Source: Platycnemis pennipes (Eukaryota; Arthropoda; Insecta; Odonata; Platycnemididae). From it: a stretch of 64,000 bases of DNA. Under the pieces are notes generated by a model. The model did no database searches, was not told where the DNA came from, and saw only the letters and a list, made by a program, of their open reading frames with translations. Position 1 is the stretch's first letter. Each line of letters starts with the position of its first letter. The DNA lies in NCBI GenBank assembly GCA_933228895.1, contig OW121848.1:137534615-137598614 (forward strand). The letters run 5' to 3'. Of this stretch, positions 22,118-33,184 are shown piece by piece. A program made the translations under genes and the position numbers.

Positions 22118-23496
22118 ATGGCGAGTATACACGAAGTTTTAATAGAATTTATCAGGGCTAGGGAATGCATATTTAATAAATCATCGAAGACTTACAAAGA
22201 CGAGCGGATGAAAGAGAGGAATTGGCAAGAAATAGCGTCTCGTATTAATGAAATGCTCGGAGAGGATAGAACTGGTGAGTACCTATGAAATATTCTAATT
22301 ACGGCAATAACTTTGTTTCCGTGGATAAGGTTTTTAAATATATTTTTCCAGCGGAGGAGTTGAAGAAAAGGTGGGTAACACTGAGGGAGCAATTCAATCG
22401 GGCCCACAAAAGGCAATTAAATCCCGCTCCCTCAGGTTCGGCTGCGTTTCCTGCCATCGAGTGGCCACTCTATAGGCAGCTGCTTTTTTTGGCGGAACAC
22501 ATTCGTCATCGCCAGTGAGTATTACTCAGATTAAATTTGTGCACCTTGCATTAAAAATCCACTGTAGTGTTTTTTGAATGAAAAAACCTTGTCAGCGATG
22601 GTGACGGAATTGAGAGAGAACCATTAACACCGCAAATGGTTTATGACACTGTAACGTTTGATTTGAATTGTGTTGTGGATGCTGGGTTGCTGGGGAGTTG
22701 TTGATGGGAAAAAGGGGGATTGTTGAGAAAATAGGATTTGGGGGAAGGATGCTGGATGCATCAAGAAACATTGTATTGGAACGAATAAAGAGTTTTGAAA
22801 CGAAAATAAACGTCTGACGTTACAGACGGAGGTGAGAACCCACTTTTCTGGCTACGAGGATGGGATATTCGTCACGGGTTTAAAAAAAATAGCCCGTGGA
22901 ACGTGAAAAAACGCAGCGGCCGGATTGAACGCGTGAATCGGAATCGGAGAGCGACATCCTGTTGGGAACGGATTAATTGGATCTGCGGTTGCCGGTTCGA
23001 GGAAGCTGACTGGAGGCGGTATTCAAGGAAGGAAGTAACATTGAGTGACGAAGTTGAAGAGAATTAAAGAAATTAGGAAGAATTGGATTCTCCAGATTGG
23101 ATATTGATATTTTCTCTTTACTTTCACTCTAGATTGTGACTTGGGGACAATGACTCCATTCTGTCCTCCACTTCCACTGCTGTAACAATGGAATCCACAC
23201 CTGTGGCCAAGGCCATGAAAAGGAAATTGCCTGGCGAGTCAAATTCTGCAAAGAGGAGGGGGATGGAACCGGAAGAAAGGGAAACACAGATTAGGGAGAT
23301 GGGGGAGTCAGTGAAAATTGCTGCATCAGCCCTGCTGAAAATGGTGGAGAAGGGGGATAATGTGGGAACCAGCAAAGCTGATCCCTTCCTTATGGCAATA
23401 TCCGACAGGCTCAAGCATGTCCCTGAGAAATGGAAAACGGCATGCTATATAGAAATGTTGCAGGTTTTGGAAAAATATGAGAATCATAATAAATGA
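22118..23496 (+). CDS. Harbinger MADF (Myb/SANT-like) accessory protein, probably defective
   Basis: Exon 1 starts at ATG 22118 (MASIHEVLIEFIRAREC) and ends ACTG|gtgagt at 22274; exon 2 runs 22352-22514 (AEELKKRWVTLREQFNRA ... FPAIEWPLYRQLLFL). Together they form a MADF domain, the DNA-binding partner that helps the Harbinger transposase. Exon 2 ends at gcca|gtgagt, and a downstream block (23188-23496, MESTPVAKAMKRKLPG to a stop) carries the lysine-rich linker and C-terminal helix. The obvious acceptor at 23132 would put a TGA in frame, so the third exon is either spliced differently or damaged. Confidence 0.72.
22515..23132 (+). other. Intron 2 of MADF gene
   Basis: Bounded by gtgagt and ctttcactctag. 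No internal coding or repeats recognised. Confidence 0.5.
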
Positions 23497-23815
23497 TTTT
23501 AAAAATGTCCTTGAAACATGGCAAGAGGTTGAATTTATTGATAATTTAATCTCCAGAATCCTATGCTAGAGGCTATTTAATTATGTGGTATGCATACACA
23601 ATTCCCATATTTGTTTAGCATATCACTAGGAACAATTAACTTACATACATTGATGAAAGGGATCTCAACAGCAAAATTATACAAAAAATGGACACATTTT
23701 GCACATAAACCCCAACCCTCCCCATAAGAAAAACTTAACCATCAAAAATTAAAAACTAATGTGATACAAAGAAATGAAAGTTAGAGACAATTATCAAGTT
23801 TTCTTTTCAACAGGT

Positions 23816-24917
23816 TCAAACATGTTTCCACTGCCATGGTACTTCTCCACCATGGGAAACAAAGTATTGTGCTCTAATGTCCTGCTGGTTATTGGCACAA
23901 TTTCTTGCCACATCAGCACCACATCTTCCAATTCTTCCAAGGAGATTCGCTGTAGCTGTTTTCCTCCATTCTCCAGGTGTTATATTCCCATCTTCCCCAT
24001 TCATGTCCACCAAACTCCTATGGAAATAAATTATTTCCCCATCTCTCTCACTTTCAGCCATAAGGAATTTGTGCAATGCTACCACAGCCTGCACAATGGA
24101 GACACAAGTATCAGGCTTGCAGCACAAGCTACTGTTCATAACCTACCACCTCACAAACATGATTCCAAATGTATTTTCAATAACTCTTCTTGCTCTAGAT
24201 AGCCTGTAATTAAATACCTTTTCACTGTCCCCTAAGATATTTCTCCTGGTATATGGGCGCATAATGTATGGCTTTAGAGGAAAAGCCTCATCTGCAGCAG
24301 ATGAGAAGGGGACTTCCACTTCAGTATGAGGTACAAAAGCAGGTGTAGGTAATTCAATCTCTCTATTCTCCAAAGCCCTTCCAAAGTGACTGTTGGAAAA
24401 AACTCCTCCATCACTGTGGGAACCTGACAAATGAGGAAAGCACATACTTTAATCATCTAGGTATTTCAGAATATGTACAAAGCTGATTCCACAAATCATC
24501 AAAATATTGGATTAGCCTATAAATGTGTAAATTCAATAAGTCATATCACAATACATTTAATGCATACCGTAATCTCCGATGTCTACCCAGGTAAACTTGT
24601 ACGAGGAATCACAAGCTGCCATTAAAACTATGCTGAAATACCCTTTGTAATTGTGGTACATTGTGCCACTTCTAGCTGGGGCTTTTATGCGAATATGCTT
24701 TCCATCAATAGCACCTAGGCAGTTTGGATAGTTCCACTTCAAATCAAATCCTTGCGCAATAAAATGGAAGTCCTGCAGTTCAAGATTTTTCCGGTACAAT
24801 GGAACTAGAACTTCGTAAATAGCCTGACATGTTTCTGGCACAATCTTATATAATGTGGACAGGCCGATACGAAAGAAATTAGCACTTGTAGCTATGCTAT
24901 CCCCATGAGCTAGGTAA
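23816..24917 (-). pseudogene. Harbinger DDE transposase, exons 2-3, one nonsense codon
   Basis: Exon 2 begins after ttatttgcag at 24917 (YLAHGDSIATSANFFR) and runs to GGAGATTACG|gtatgc near 24566; exon 3 starts after catttgtcag near 24427 (GSHSDGGVFSNS). Catalytic residues are present: Asp in LGAIDGKHI (about 24700), Asp in WVDIGDYG (about 24575) and Glu in RARRVIENTFG (about 24165). An in-frame TAG at 24143-24145 follows FVRW; without it the frame continues through CVSIVQAVVALHKFLM to 23816. The enzyme belongs to the DDE_Tnp_4 family and would cut the element's own ends. Confidence 0.85.
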
Positions 24918-24989
24918 CTGCAAATAAGGAAAGGTAATATTAATATATTAAGATAAGGCATTACTCATGAGATTGCAATTAAATAGAAA

Positions 24990-25196
24990 TAACAGACATT
25001 TTAACGATAATATAGGAAATAACCATTAACAAATATTGAATTAGGTATTACTATAGTAAACATTGCCACAGTAAATCTTGATATTCCCTTGATTAATTTG
25101 GAATTGAATCCATACATGTCCGAACTACGGGAATTTTTTAATTTCCTAATTATTGCAATTACCTCAGGCTCAGCCACAAGGGACAAAAAAAGCGAC
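24990..25196 (-). pseudogene. LINE reverse transcriptase fragment, downstream part
   Basis: Minus-strand VAEPEVIAIIRKLKNSRSSDMYGFNSKLIKGI matches the RT motif-1 region of non-LTR elements, where 'LKN.KS.G.DG...ILK' is typical. It is cut at the TA at 25197-25198 by element M2; the upstream part lies at 28629-28918. Confidence 0.7.
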
Positions 25197-25198
25197 TA

Positions 25199-25870
25199 CT
25201 GTCGGCGCAGAAATTATGTGCACTCGACTTTGAATACAAATTACAAATTAACAGCTAGGCTTACAGAAAAAATAATCACACCGTAGCTTTTCTTACTTCA
25301 TTCTGCGTTATTGAGTGGCAAATTTAAATTTTTAAAACGTATTTTCATATATTTTACAACGGTTTTGGCGTAAAAAGTGCCTGTTTTTGACGGTGTTCGA
25401 GCAAATCACCGATTTTGATGACCCGTAAAACAATACCAAGTCGTTCAATTGCAACCAAAGTTTAAATAGTTTTAGGTATACATGTTTTCTATGTATACTG
25501 TAAGTTTCCAGTATATAACCTTAAAATAAAAAGAGTTGTTATCAATTTCATAAAAAGTTAGCAATTCGAAACTGGGGTGTCGTAGAATTTCGTTCTTGGT
25601 GGCGTTACAATCCGCATGTCCTGAACATATCCAATATGTAATTGTCTAATATTTCAACACATATGTTTAATTTATATCGATTGGTATTTATATTGGCGAA
25701 AGCGAGCTCCCTCGGCAAGCGACTGGCATTGTTTAAGCCGTGCAGTGTTGCCGCGTACATCCTCTCCTGGCCGCCAGCGCCTGGTTTCGCTTGTTTTATG
25801 CGAACAGATACTTCACATTTCACATTAGGTTTCCTCACGAGGGCCTTGGACCTCCAACGGCAGCTTTAGA
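25199..25870 (+). repeat. M2 left inverted repeat
   Basis: Mirror of about 28005-28626; shared landmarks include ggcgctggcggccaggagag and the cggtgatttgctcgaac block. Confidence 0.85.
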
Positions 25871-25884
25871 AACGTGTGCTTTTA

Positions 25885-26376
25885 TTCATTTTTAATTTTT
25901 TTCAAAATATATATGAGACAGCAATTAAAAATCATCATTTGATGGAATGTGGTCACACAAAGTGTCATCCTCCTCGACTTCTTCACTATCAGAAGAGCTG
26001 TTTAAATCAATGACGAGAGGCTTGACTTGAGGTATTTCCCCAGTATTATTCCTCAAGCTCTTCTACGTGTTTGATACACTCCTTCCATAAATATTTTGAC
26101 ACTTAAGTTAAAGCATCGTCGCAGAGGTCTCTTAGTATGGTTTCGCTTTTCCCTTCTCTTCAGCATTTGCTCTGTTGACTTTTGTCCCTTTATTTTTAAC
26201 ATGTGCCCATATTAGTTTGATTGTTCGATTCGATTCAATTCACAATGCACAGGGGTGACCATGCTAATTCCACATCAGCCGCAACTCTTCCGTAATTTGG
26301 TTAATTTTTTTGATGTTTTAAAGTAGGGTTTAGCATGTTGAATGAGCGTGGCTTTGGTCAGAAATTCGAAGGTACT
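25885..26376 (-). pseudogene. M2 transposase C-terminal part
   Basis: Minus-strand pieces FEFLTKATLIQHAKPYF and VHCELNRIE (about 26238-26264) parallel the M1 transposase (ENLTKAELINHARQHF, HCELNAIE), so the Glu is kept. Stops and frameshifts follow. The coding sequence continues upstream at 27433, across the copia insertion. Confidence 0.72.
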
Positions 26377-26578
26377 TGTTAGAGTTGTAATCTAATACAT
26401 AAATATGGGTTGGCAACATATGTTGCTATTTATGTCAGTAACTATTTATCTATATTGTTGTTGTCAACTCTCTGTCAGTCGTTCAATTTGTAAACTGGAA
26501 TTTGGATGTGTCTGTGACTCGTTATTAAAACATCTTAGTTTAAAGCCGATATCTCAAGATATTATTTAACCTCTAACA
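26377..26578 (+). repeat. Copia 5' LTR
   Basis: TG...CA bounded, 202 bp, nearly identical to 27226-27427. Confidence 0.92.
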
Positions 26579-26679
26579 GGTTATGGGCCCAGGCGACCGA
26601 AAAGGACCAGTTGTGCTTCAATAGTACTGCAACATTACGCGAGTGCATTTTTTTACGTATTGTATCGTTAAAGCGAAAA

Positions 26680-27200
26680 ATGGCTGAGGCGTCAGTTGGA
26701 ACTGGTTTGCCATCCTTAGAAAAATTGGATGTACGGGACAATTACAATATTTGGACATTCCAAATGAAGATGTATTTAGTGCATGAAGGTTGCGTTGAAG
26801 GCTACGCCGCAGATGACACATCCAAATTAATTCAGGACAGTCGGTGGGGCCAAAATGACGAGTCCGCGTTGTGGGCAAAAAGTAAAGGGGTTTCCGGGCG
26901 ACAATCTGGTAAAGCAGTGCAAGTGGCTAGAAATGTGGGAAATTTGGTCACATTAGAGCCAAATGCAGGAGCAGATGGAACTACGAGACACACAGTAGCG
27001 GTTCATCGCATGGGTCCAGGACTGCACAGGGACCATCAGCTGTACCGAGTACGGCGATGAAAAAGGAGAGAACTCTTCTCTCTGTGGCAGCCTTGGGAGC
27101 CAAACACATCGCGAGTGAAGCTGACTGGTTCATCTACTCCGGAGCTACGGTCCATATGACAGGAAGAAAGCACTGGTTGCAGAATCTTAATGATTTATAT
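26680..27200 (+). pseudogene. Copia gag start fused to protease remnant
   Basis: From ATG 26680 the frame reads LEKLDVRDNYNIWTFQMKMYLVHEGC, the N-terminal copia gag motif, then loses the normal frame. Near 27110-27165 another frame gives ADWFIYSGATVHMTGRKHW, the copia protease active-site region; the usual catalytic Asp of DSGA is Tyr here. Most of gag and everything after the start of protease is deleted. Confidence 0.8.
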
Positions 27201-27225
27201 ATATACCTATTAGATTAAGTGAGGG

Positions 27226-27427
27226 TGTTAGAGTTGTAATCTAATACATAAATATTGGTTGGCAACATATGTTGCTATTTATGTCAGTAACTATTTATCT
27301 ATATTGTTGTTGTCAACTCTCTGTCAGTCGTTCAATTTGTAAACTGGAATTTGGATGTGTCTGTGACTCGTTATTAAAACATCTTAGTTTAAAGCCGATA
27401 TCTCAAGATATTATTTAACCTCTAACA
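27226..27427 (+). repeat. Copia 3' LTR
   Basis: Direct copy of the 5' LTR, with attgg in place of gggtt-adjacent atggg near position 30. Confidence 0.92.
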
Positions 27428-27432
27428 CTACT

Positions 27433-27960
27433 GATATCTCCAGGAAATGGAATCTTTCTCTCAATTAACCACGCTATTCTGTTAGCTATTAACCAAGCCA
27501 TTGTAGGGTTTTTTATTTTAGGATCCAGCATTGTGTTATATGGAGCATGGTGAATGACAATCGCCGATTTATTTTAAATCACGGCCAAAACCCTTCGGAA
27601 CCACTCTTTAAAATGCTGAGAGTTCATTTCCTTATGATAGTCACCAGACCCTTTCTTCCCAACAAAACGCAATCTTACACCTTCTAAAAATCCATCTCCA
27701 CTCCCTACACGGTTACCAGCGCCGAAATGAACCTTGAAGCCGCTTCTGCAATCAAAAACTTCTCAATTTTCTCTCTTTCTTCCTTAAAAAACAAATAGCT
27801 CTTAATCATTCCAATTTTGTTTTCAGAAAACGGTGGTCGGAGGCATCTTGAGCGATATATACTCCGCAATAACCAGAGAGAAACTATCGTACACAGTAAG
27901 CTGGCGGCAGTGATAAACCAGTGATTTCATGAGTGGTGAATAGTACTCCTTAGACTCAGA
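27433..27960 (-). pseudogene. M2 transposase core part
   Basis: Minus-strand KGSGDYHKEMNSQHFKEWFRR and NPTMAWLIANRIAWL align with KGSGDYHSEMNAKHFEEWFRK and NPSMAWRKAEIIAWL of M1. The second catalytic Asp is replaced: IVIHHAPYN here, VVIDQAPYH in M1. Stops are present upstream of it. The protein cannot be active. Confidence 0.78.
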
Positions 27961-28004
27961 ATAAGGGTATCATGGAAAATTGATGTAAAAATTGGTAGGA
28001 TGCG

Positions 28005-28626
28005 ATTACATTATCGTTGATATCCGCTGACAAGCGAAGCCAGGCGCTGGCGGCCAGGAGAGGATGTACGCGGCAACACTGCACGGCTTAAACAATGCCA
28101 GTCGCTTGCCGAGGGAGCTCGCTTTCGCCAATATAAATACCAATCGATATAAATTAAACATATGTGTTGAAATATTAGACAATTACATATTGGATATGTT
28201 CAGGACATGCGGATTGTAACGCCACCAAGAACGAAATTCTACGACACCCCAGTTTCGAATTGCTAACTTTTTATGAAATTGATAACAACTCTTTTTATTT
28301 TAAGGTTATATACTGGAAACTTACAGTATACATAGAAAACATGTATACCTAAAACTATTTAAACTTTGGTTGCAATTGAACGACTTGGTATTGTTTTACG
28401 GGTCATCAAAATCGGTGATTTGCTCGAACACCGTCAAAAACAGGCACTTTTTACGCCAAAACCGTTGTAAAATATATGAAAATACGTTTTAAAAATTTAA
28501 ATTTGCCACTCAATAACGCAGAATGAAGTAAGAAAAGCTACGGTGTGATTATTTTTTCTGTAAGCCTAGCTGTTAATTTGTAATTTGTATTCAAACTCGA
28601 GTGCACATAATTTCTGCGCCGACTAG
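28005..28626 (-). repeat. M2 right inverted repeat
   Basis: Mirror of 25199-25870. Confidence 0.85.
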
Positions 28627-28628
28627 TA

Positions 28629-28918
28629 GAGACTATATTTCCTTCAAGACTGCCACATTCATTGTCATTTATGGTGGTCAATGATTGTAATTTCATGTGC
28701 ATCATAAAGTGATGCCTCATTGAGTAATTGCATTGTTTCACCCCTCATTCTAACTAGATCTTTACTGTACCAGTTTGGTTCAGGTCAGTGTACCTACTCT
28801 GGGTTTATTTCGTCATTTATGACAGAACAACCACGCTTTGTTTCTGTTCTGGTCACATCCCAGACAGCTTTGATGACTTTACAATCTTTATACACTAGTA
28901 CAAGGCACTCACTTTAAA
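28629..28918 (-). pseudogene. LINE ORF2 fragment, upstream part
   Basis: Minus-strand YKDCKVIKAVWDVTRTETKR and GCSVINDEINPE resemble the segment before RT motif 1 of jockey/CR1-like LINEs. Across M2 it continues into the RT piece at 24990-25196. Stops are present. Confidence 0.6.
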
Positions 28919-28930
28919 GTGGCAAGAAAC

Positions 28931-29337
28931 CGTAATTCCAGGGGAAGTGGAGATTGAATGCTTGTCTTCTTAAGCCCGTCCTTAACTAGGTTCAACAAGA
29001 AGTTGAACTGCGTGACAGACATTCTGGTAGTCTTATTGAATCTAAATGATTGCGTTCAAACAGCCAAGTAACAAGGTAAGGGTCTAAAGAATGTAGTACT
29101 CAGAATAAATATCAAATACAGATTTCACAACCTTTATTCATCTCCAGTCATGTATTCCTGGAATAGGTTATTATGGGCACCATCCATTGCTCTCATTTTT
29201 GGCATCAAAGTAGAATGGACCCACCACCTCCTCCTAGTCTTACGTCTTTTCGATCGATGGACATGGAAAGCTGTCGCTACGGCTGCCCCCATTACGGCAA
29301 TCAACGTTGAAGCAGCGGCGGCTATCTCTGCGTTCAT
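28931..29337 (-). pseudogene. Harbinger transposase exon 1
   Basis: Starting at ATG 29337, the frame reads RRRWWVHSTLMPKMRAMDGAHNNLFQEYM, the conserved N-terminus of animal Harbinger transposases. A stop follows GDE near 29134; after further stops and a shift, RMSVTQFNFLLNLVKDGLKK and SPLPLELR lead to the donor at 28930. Damage therefore lies in both exon 1 and exon 3. Confidence 0.78.
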
Positions 29338-29592
29338 TTTCGAAAAGTTAAGTCACAACGATCACAACAATAAATTTGTTGACACTTCTCTCGATATTCT
29401 ACGCAATAAAAATTCGACACTCATCTGTCTTCACTATCCATGTATATACGACCGGAGTTGTTCCGAATGGACCGTGATCGATGTCGATATTTTTACGGCA
29501 TACGTCAGCATTGGAGATTGACTGTTGTAAGGAAATCCTTACCTCTTAAGGGCTACGGCTTACGCCTTACGTCCATTGTAGAATGGGCTTAA

Positions 29593-30881
29593 GGATATGG
29601 CTATGACCATTCTTGGTGGCGATACACTGGGGGCATCAAAAGCCAACGTTATGCGAGCAATATCCCTCTCCCTTGGTGAATGAACTGGTGCAGCTAGAAA
29701 ATGATGGACTCACCTATAGTGGAACACAGATAAGCATCCGTGTTCATTCTTTTGTATGTGATGCTCCTGCTAGGGCTTTTGTTTAGCAAACGAAAGGACA
29801 CAATTCCTACAGTGCATGCCATCGTTGCCATGTTAAGGGAACATTGGTGCAAAATAGAATGTTATTTTTGGAATTGGAGAGTGAAAAGAGGACTGATGTT
29901 TCATCATGTTTCATTGAAGTTCATGTTGGGTGATGATAAAGGGCATCATAAAGGTGTATCTCCTTTGGCAAGGTTATCAAACTTTGATATGGTTAAAGAT
30001 GTGCCGTTTGAAAACATGCATCTTATTTGCCTAGGAGTTACTAGGAAAATGCTCCTTTCTTTAACTCAAGGGACTTGTGCAGTGAAGCTGAGAGCAAGAA
30101 CCCGAATTGAAATTAACGATGAGTTGGTCAGGATCTCGAACTACACCCCACATGACTTTCAGCGCAAGCCTCGCCCTCTCACAGAACTCATGCGCTGGAA
30201 AGCTACAGAGTTGAGATATTTTTGTTTGTATCTTGTGCCACTGGTTGCACCTTTCTTTGCAAATGAGGCTGTAAAGAATCACTTTATGTCATTTTTTATG
30301 CCCTAAGAATATTGGCTAATGCCTCCCTTTGTGAGAACGAGCAGTTTTTTTCATATGCTAATAAGACCTTGTTGAATTATGTTGTCAGTGTTTTCCCATC
30401 TCTCTATGGTCAGCACAATTGTACTTATAATGTTCAATGCCTGCTTCATGTATGTGAGGATGTAGCTAGGTTGGGAACATTGGATAGTTATAGTGAGTTC
30501 AAATATGAAAATTACTTGCAGACAATTAAGAAAAAGGTTACCAATACTCGTCTTCCATTGTTAGCAGTAGTTCGTAGGGTGATTGAAGATCGCCAGTTTC
30601 TGTCTAAGTCAGTGGTGAGGATTAGGGACTATGAAATCAATAAGCCTGTAGAACTGCCTGTTGGTTTCAATCCACCATATTTCAAACATATGATGACCAA
30701 GCATGGAAGGATAGGAATCAGGAGCCCTGACAACTGTATAGTTGCTAAAGGTGGTGATGTCGGTTTGATTTCTTGCATAGGCTCAAGAACAAAGGTCCGT
30801 TGCTATCTTTTTAAGAAGTTCCAAAGAGTAAGATCATTTTGTGAAAGCCCCTCTCCTTCACTTGATATTGGAGTAATGTGA
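29593..30881 (+). pseudogene. CACTA/EnSpm-like transposase, C-terminal part
   Basis: Continuation of 21546-21909 after the Harbinger element. Shifting frames read VNELVQLENDGLTYSG, SFVCDAPARAFV, a stop, YSACHRCHVKGT, then DVPFENMHLICLGVTRKMLL, RKPRPLTELMRWKATELRYFCLYLVP, a stop at 30304-30306, and NASLCENEQFFSYANKTLLNYVV to 30881. The FVCDAPA and CHRC blocks and the FENMH.ICLGV and WKATE.R motifs are hallmarks of the animal CACTA-like transposase family. Several frameshifts and stops show it is dead. The last 190 codons are open. Confidence 0.75.
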
Positions 30882-31087
30882 TGAGGACACCATTCTCTAC
30901 GAGGAAGACATTTTGTGTAAAGCATTATGTATTCCTATAGAGAATGGTTCCAAATACTACGTGGCAACTCTGTTGCATGATATGTGACTTGTAAAGGTAT
31001 TGTGATTTTTATGTATCTCAGTATTGTATCTTGCATTTTATATTTGATTGTGAATAATTTATTGAAATATTATCAATTTCATAGAGA

Positions 31088-33180
31088 ATGGAGTGGATCG
31101 TAGAGGAATTTTTGGAGACAAATGAGTGCAAGGCTGTCCCTATTGATTGGGTTGTCTTTATGGCCAATGGTGATGTCAAATGCTCCTACCCCCCAAATAG
31201 CACATCATACAGGGATATGCTGTATCTATTGAAGAAATGCAGATTCCCACAGTCTGGTTGGGAAGAATATGTGTCGAGTATTCGATAGATCTAAAACAGC
31301 TAATTGTAATAAATGCTGCCATAAGTTGTTACTTATTATAAAGGAATTTAAGAAATTGGGCATCATATTAATGTTGACCAATTAATGACATAGGACTGTA
31401 TAATTATACTGCAACATTGTCAACCTATATTTAACCATTAAAGGTACTGCAATGATTGTTAGACACTTTTTCTATTATGAGTTCATAAAATTTTTAGTTA
31501 ATATTAGTGTCATTTTTCTACTGAAGATATTGATTGAAGTTATTTCAATATTGAACTGTCTTGATGAATTTCTGAATTTTCAGACAATTATATTAAAGCC
31601 CTGAAGCTGGAAAAAGAGGCTGAAATGTCTTCCGGATTGGATGCATCCAGGTTATTAGGGAAAGGTCTCCGAAAGAAACAGAAAGCCCAGACATATGATG
31701 ATGAGGAAGAGCTACCTTTTCCAGGTAAACTTTTTTCCTGTTTATATGCACACACATGATAATGGTACATGTTTGACAACATCATTTTTTTAACACCAAT
31801 GTGTTGATCCCTTAGGCTCATCAATCCAATCCCCATTAATATTTTCTCTTGATAGGAAGTAGCAGTTCTGCTGAGGATAATGCTTCTGGAAAGGTCCCTC
31901 CACCCCCAAGTCTGAATCAAGTCAGGCATCATATGCTGTGTAGTCCAGGTGTTTCTGTGGATGCCTTTTCACATCAGTCAGGTATACTTATTAACAATTT
32001 TGTTTTTAAGTTAAAGTCAAATTACTATTGAAGATTATACCATATTTGGACTTCAGTCAATCAGCTAATTGGGTCTTCAGGTTATGAGACCTGATGTCTG
32101 TGCAACTCCACCATTTTTCTATGCTTGACACTGTAGATAATATCTCCTTTTTGATTTGGCTCTCTTAAAAGAGTTCATGCCACATTGCTTTGGGTCACAA
32201 TGTGATAATGTGCCCAATTGAAATGTATTATGCAGCACGCTATTTATACTTAATGGAAATTTCTCACTGTAGGAAAACAACTAAATCCTCAAATGCCTGG
32301 TGGAAAAGATATAGAGGCTAAGCGGCCAGCTACAGTAGAAGAGTTGTATGGTAATTTTTTCATGTTTATGCAAGCACTGACATAAAAATCCTTTTGAAAA
32401 CTTTCCTTTTTACTTTTTTTATTGTAGGGGTTCTGCAAGCTCAGGTAAAGTTATGGGAAGGAAGGTAGAATAGAATAGAATTTTATTATTCAGGAGATTA
32501 GATGAAAAGCTGAGTATGGCAATAAGCATGCTCACAGAATTGAAGCAAGATATGAAGTCGAAGCCTGCACTACATGGAGACAGCAATACCATCAACCGGA
32601 AATTCCCACTAAAAATTTGGATGACGTAGAGGACCTGGAGAGAGAATTGTCAGAGGATGTATCTCTCCATAACAATTTGGTAAGGCCTCAATCATTGGTA
32701 GACTGATTCTTTTTTGATAATTTCAACCAGAATTTCATCGATTGCATAATATTTTTCTTTGCAGGTCTCTGAACTTACTCGGCATTGTGGTGATGAAGAG
32801 CAAAGTTCTGTATATAAACTTTTATATTTTGTAATGGCAGATGAAGCAGCAAGACACTTCTGCCTCACTGGAAAGTCTGATGTCGAGGGGGTAAAGAAGA
32901 GAAAGTTCACGGGGACAAAAATATGTAATGTCATAATGGGTGTGTGTCTTCCTGTATTTTTCAAGATTCTATGTTTCCATTTAGAAATTTCTATTTACTT
33001 ACTGAAATTTTTATCCTTTGATTTGTTTCAGATGTATTTTCTAGAAAGCCAACCCTCTCCCACATAAGCACTGTAAAAATAGAGAAGAAAATGGGGAAAT
33101 GGTTCCGGCAGACTGGAACAAGGATGAAGAGGGTCCAGTTGAGGGCTCCAACTGAACTGGTACTATAAGGACCATCATCA
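31088..33180 (+). CDS. DUF4806-type protein gene, multi-exon, probably degraded
   Basis: The first exon (ATG 31088) reads EWIVEEFLETNECKAVPIDWV and ends GWEEYVSSIR, the N-terminal domain common to insect DUF4806 proteins. Later exons follow acceptors at 31583, 31856, 32273, 32430, about 32490 and 32765, with donors such as CCAG|gtaaac (31724) and CAG|gtatac (31980). The final exons give VSELTRHCGDEEQSSVYKLL ... KFTGTKICNVIM and, after ttcag at 33030, a segment ending KIEKKMGKWFRQTGTRMKR, the DUF4806 C-terminal domain. The first donor (attcgatag) is not GT, so exon 1 may be mis-joined. It starts 207 bp after the CACTA-like frame on the same strand and may be that element's second gene. Function unknown. 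Confidence 0.65.
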
Positions 33181-33184
33181 ATAG

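Larger units (their letters stand above)
26377..27427 (+). mobile_element. Young internally deleted copia retrotransposon
   Basis: Two 202-bp LTRs (26377-26578, 27226-27427) begin TGTTAGAG and end CTCTAACA and differ at one base that I can see. The primer site ggttatgggcccaggc follows the 5' LTR and a purine run (aagtgaggg) precedes the 3' LTR. Flanks gtact (26372-26376) and ctact (27428-27432) look like a 5-bp duplication with one change. Only about 650 bp of interior remain, so integrase and reverse transcriptase are gone. It sits inside the M2 transposase. Confidence 0.92.
25199..28626 (-). mobile_element. Tc1/mariner-superfamily element with ~620-bp inverted repeats (M2)
   Basis: 25199-25870 and about 28005-28626 are inverted copies, with outer ends CTGTCGGCGCAG and, on the other side, CTGCGCCGACTAG, next to TA at 25197-25198 and 28627-28628. 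A two-base difference at the right tip leaves a few bases of doubt about that end. It holds a transposase related to that of M1, split by a copia insertion. It interrupts a LINE RT fragment inside the Harbinger intron. Confidence 0.85.
24918..28930 (-). other. Transposase intron 1, expanded by insertions
   Basis: The donor is ELR|gtttct at 28930 (minus) and the acceptor ttatttgcag at 24918; joining gives the conserved ELRYLAHGDS. About 4 kb separate them, almost all explained by a LINE fragment, a long-inverted-repeat transposon and a copia element, so the ancestral intron was probably under 100 bp. Confidence 0.75.
21910..29589 (-). mobile_element. PIF/Harbinger element, 7.7 kb, with nested insertions
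   Basis: Ends are inverted: agcccattctacagtgggcg on the left, mirrored by cattgtagaatgggct on the right. TAA occurs at 21907-21909 and 29590-29592, matching the 3-bp TWA target of PIF/Harbinger. Removing 7683 bp restores the interrupted coding sequence. The element carries the two expected genes, a MADF-type protein on plus and a DDE transposase on minus. Most of its length is later insertions in the transposase intron (about 24990-28918). Confidence 0.88.
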
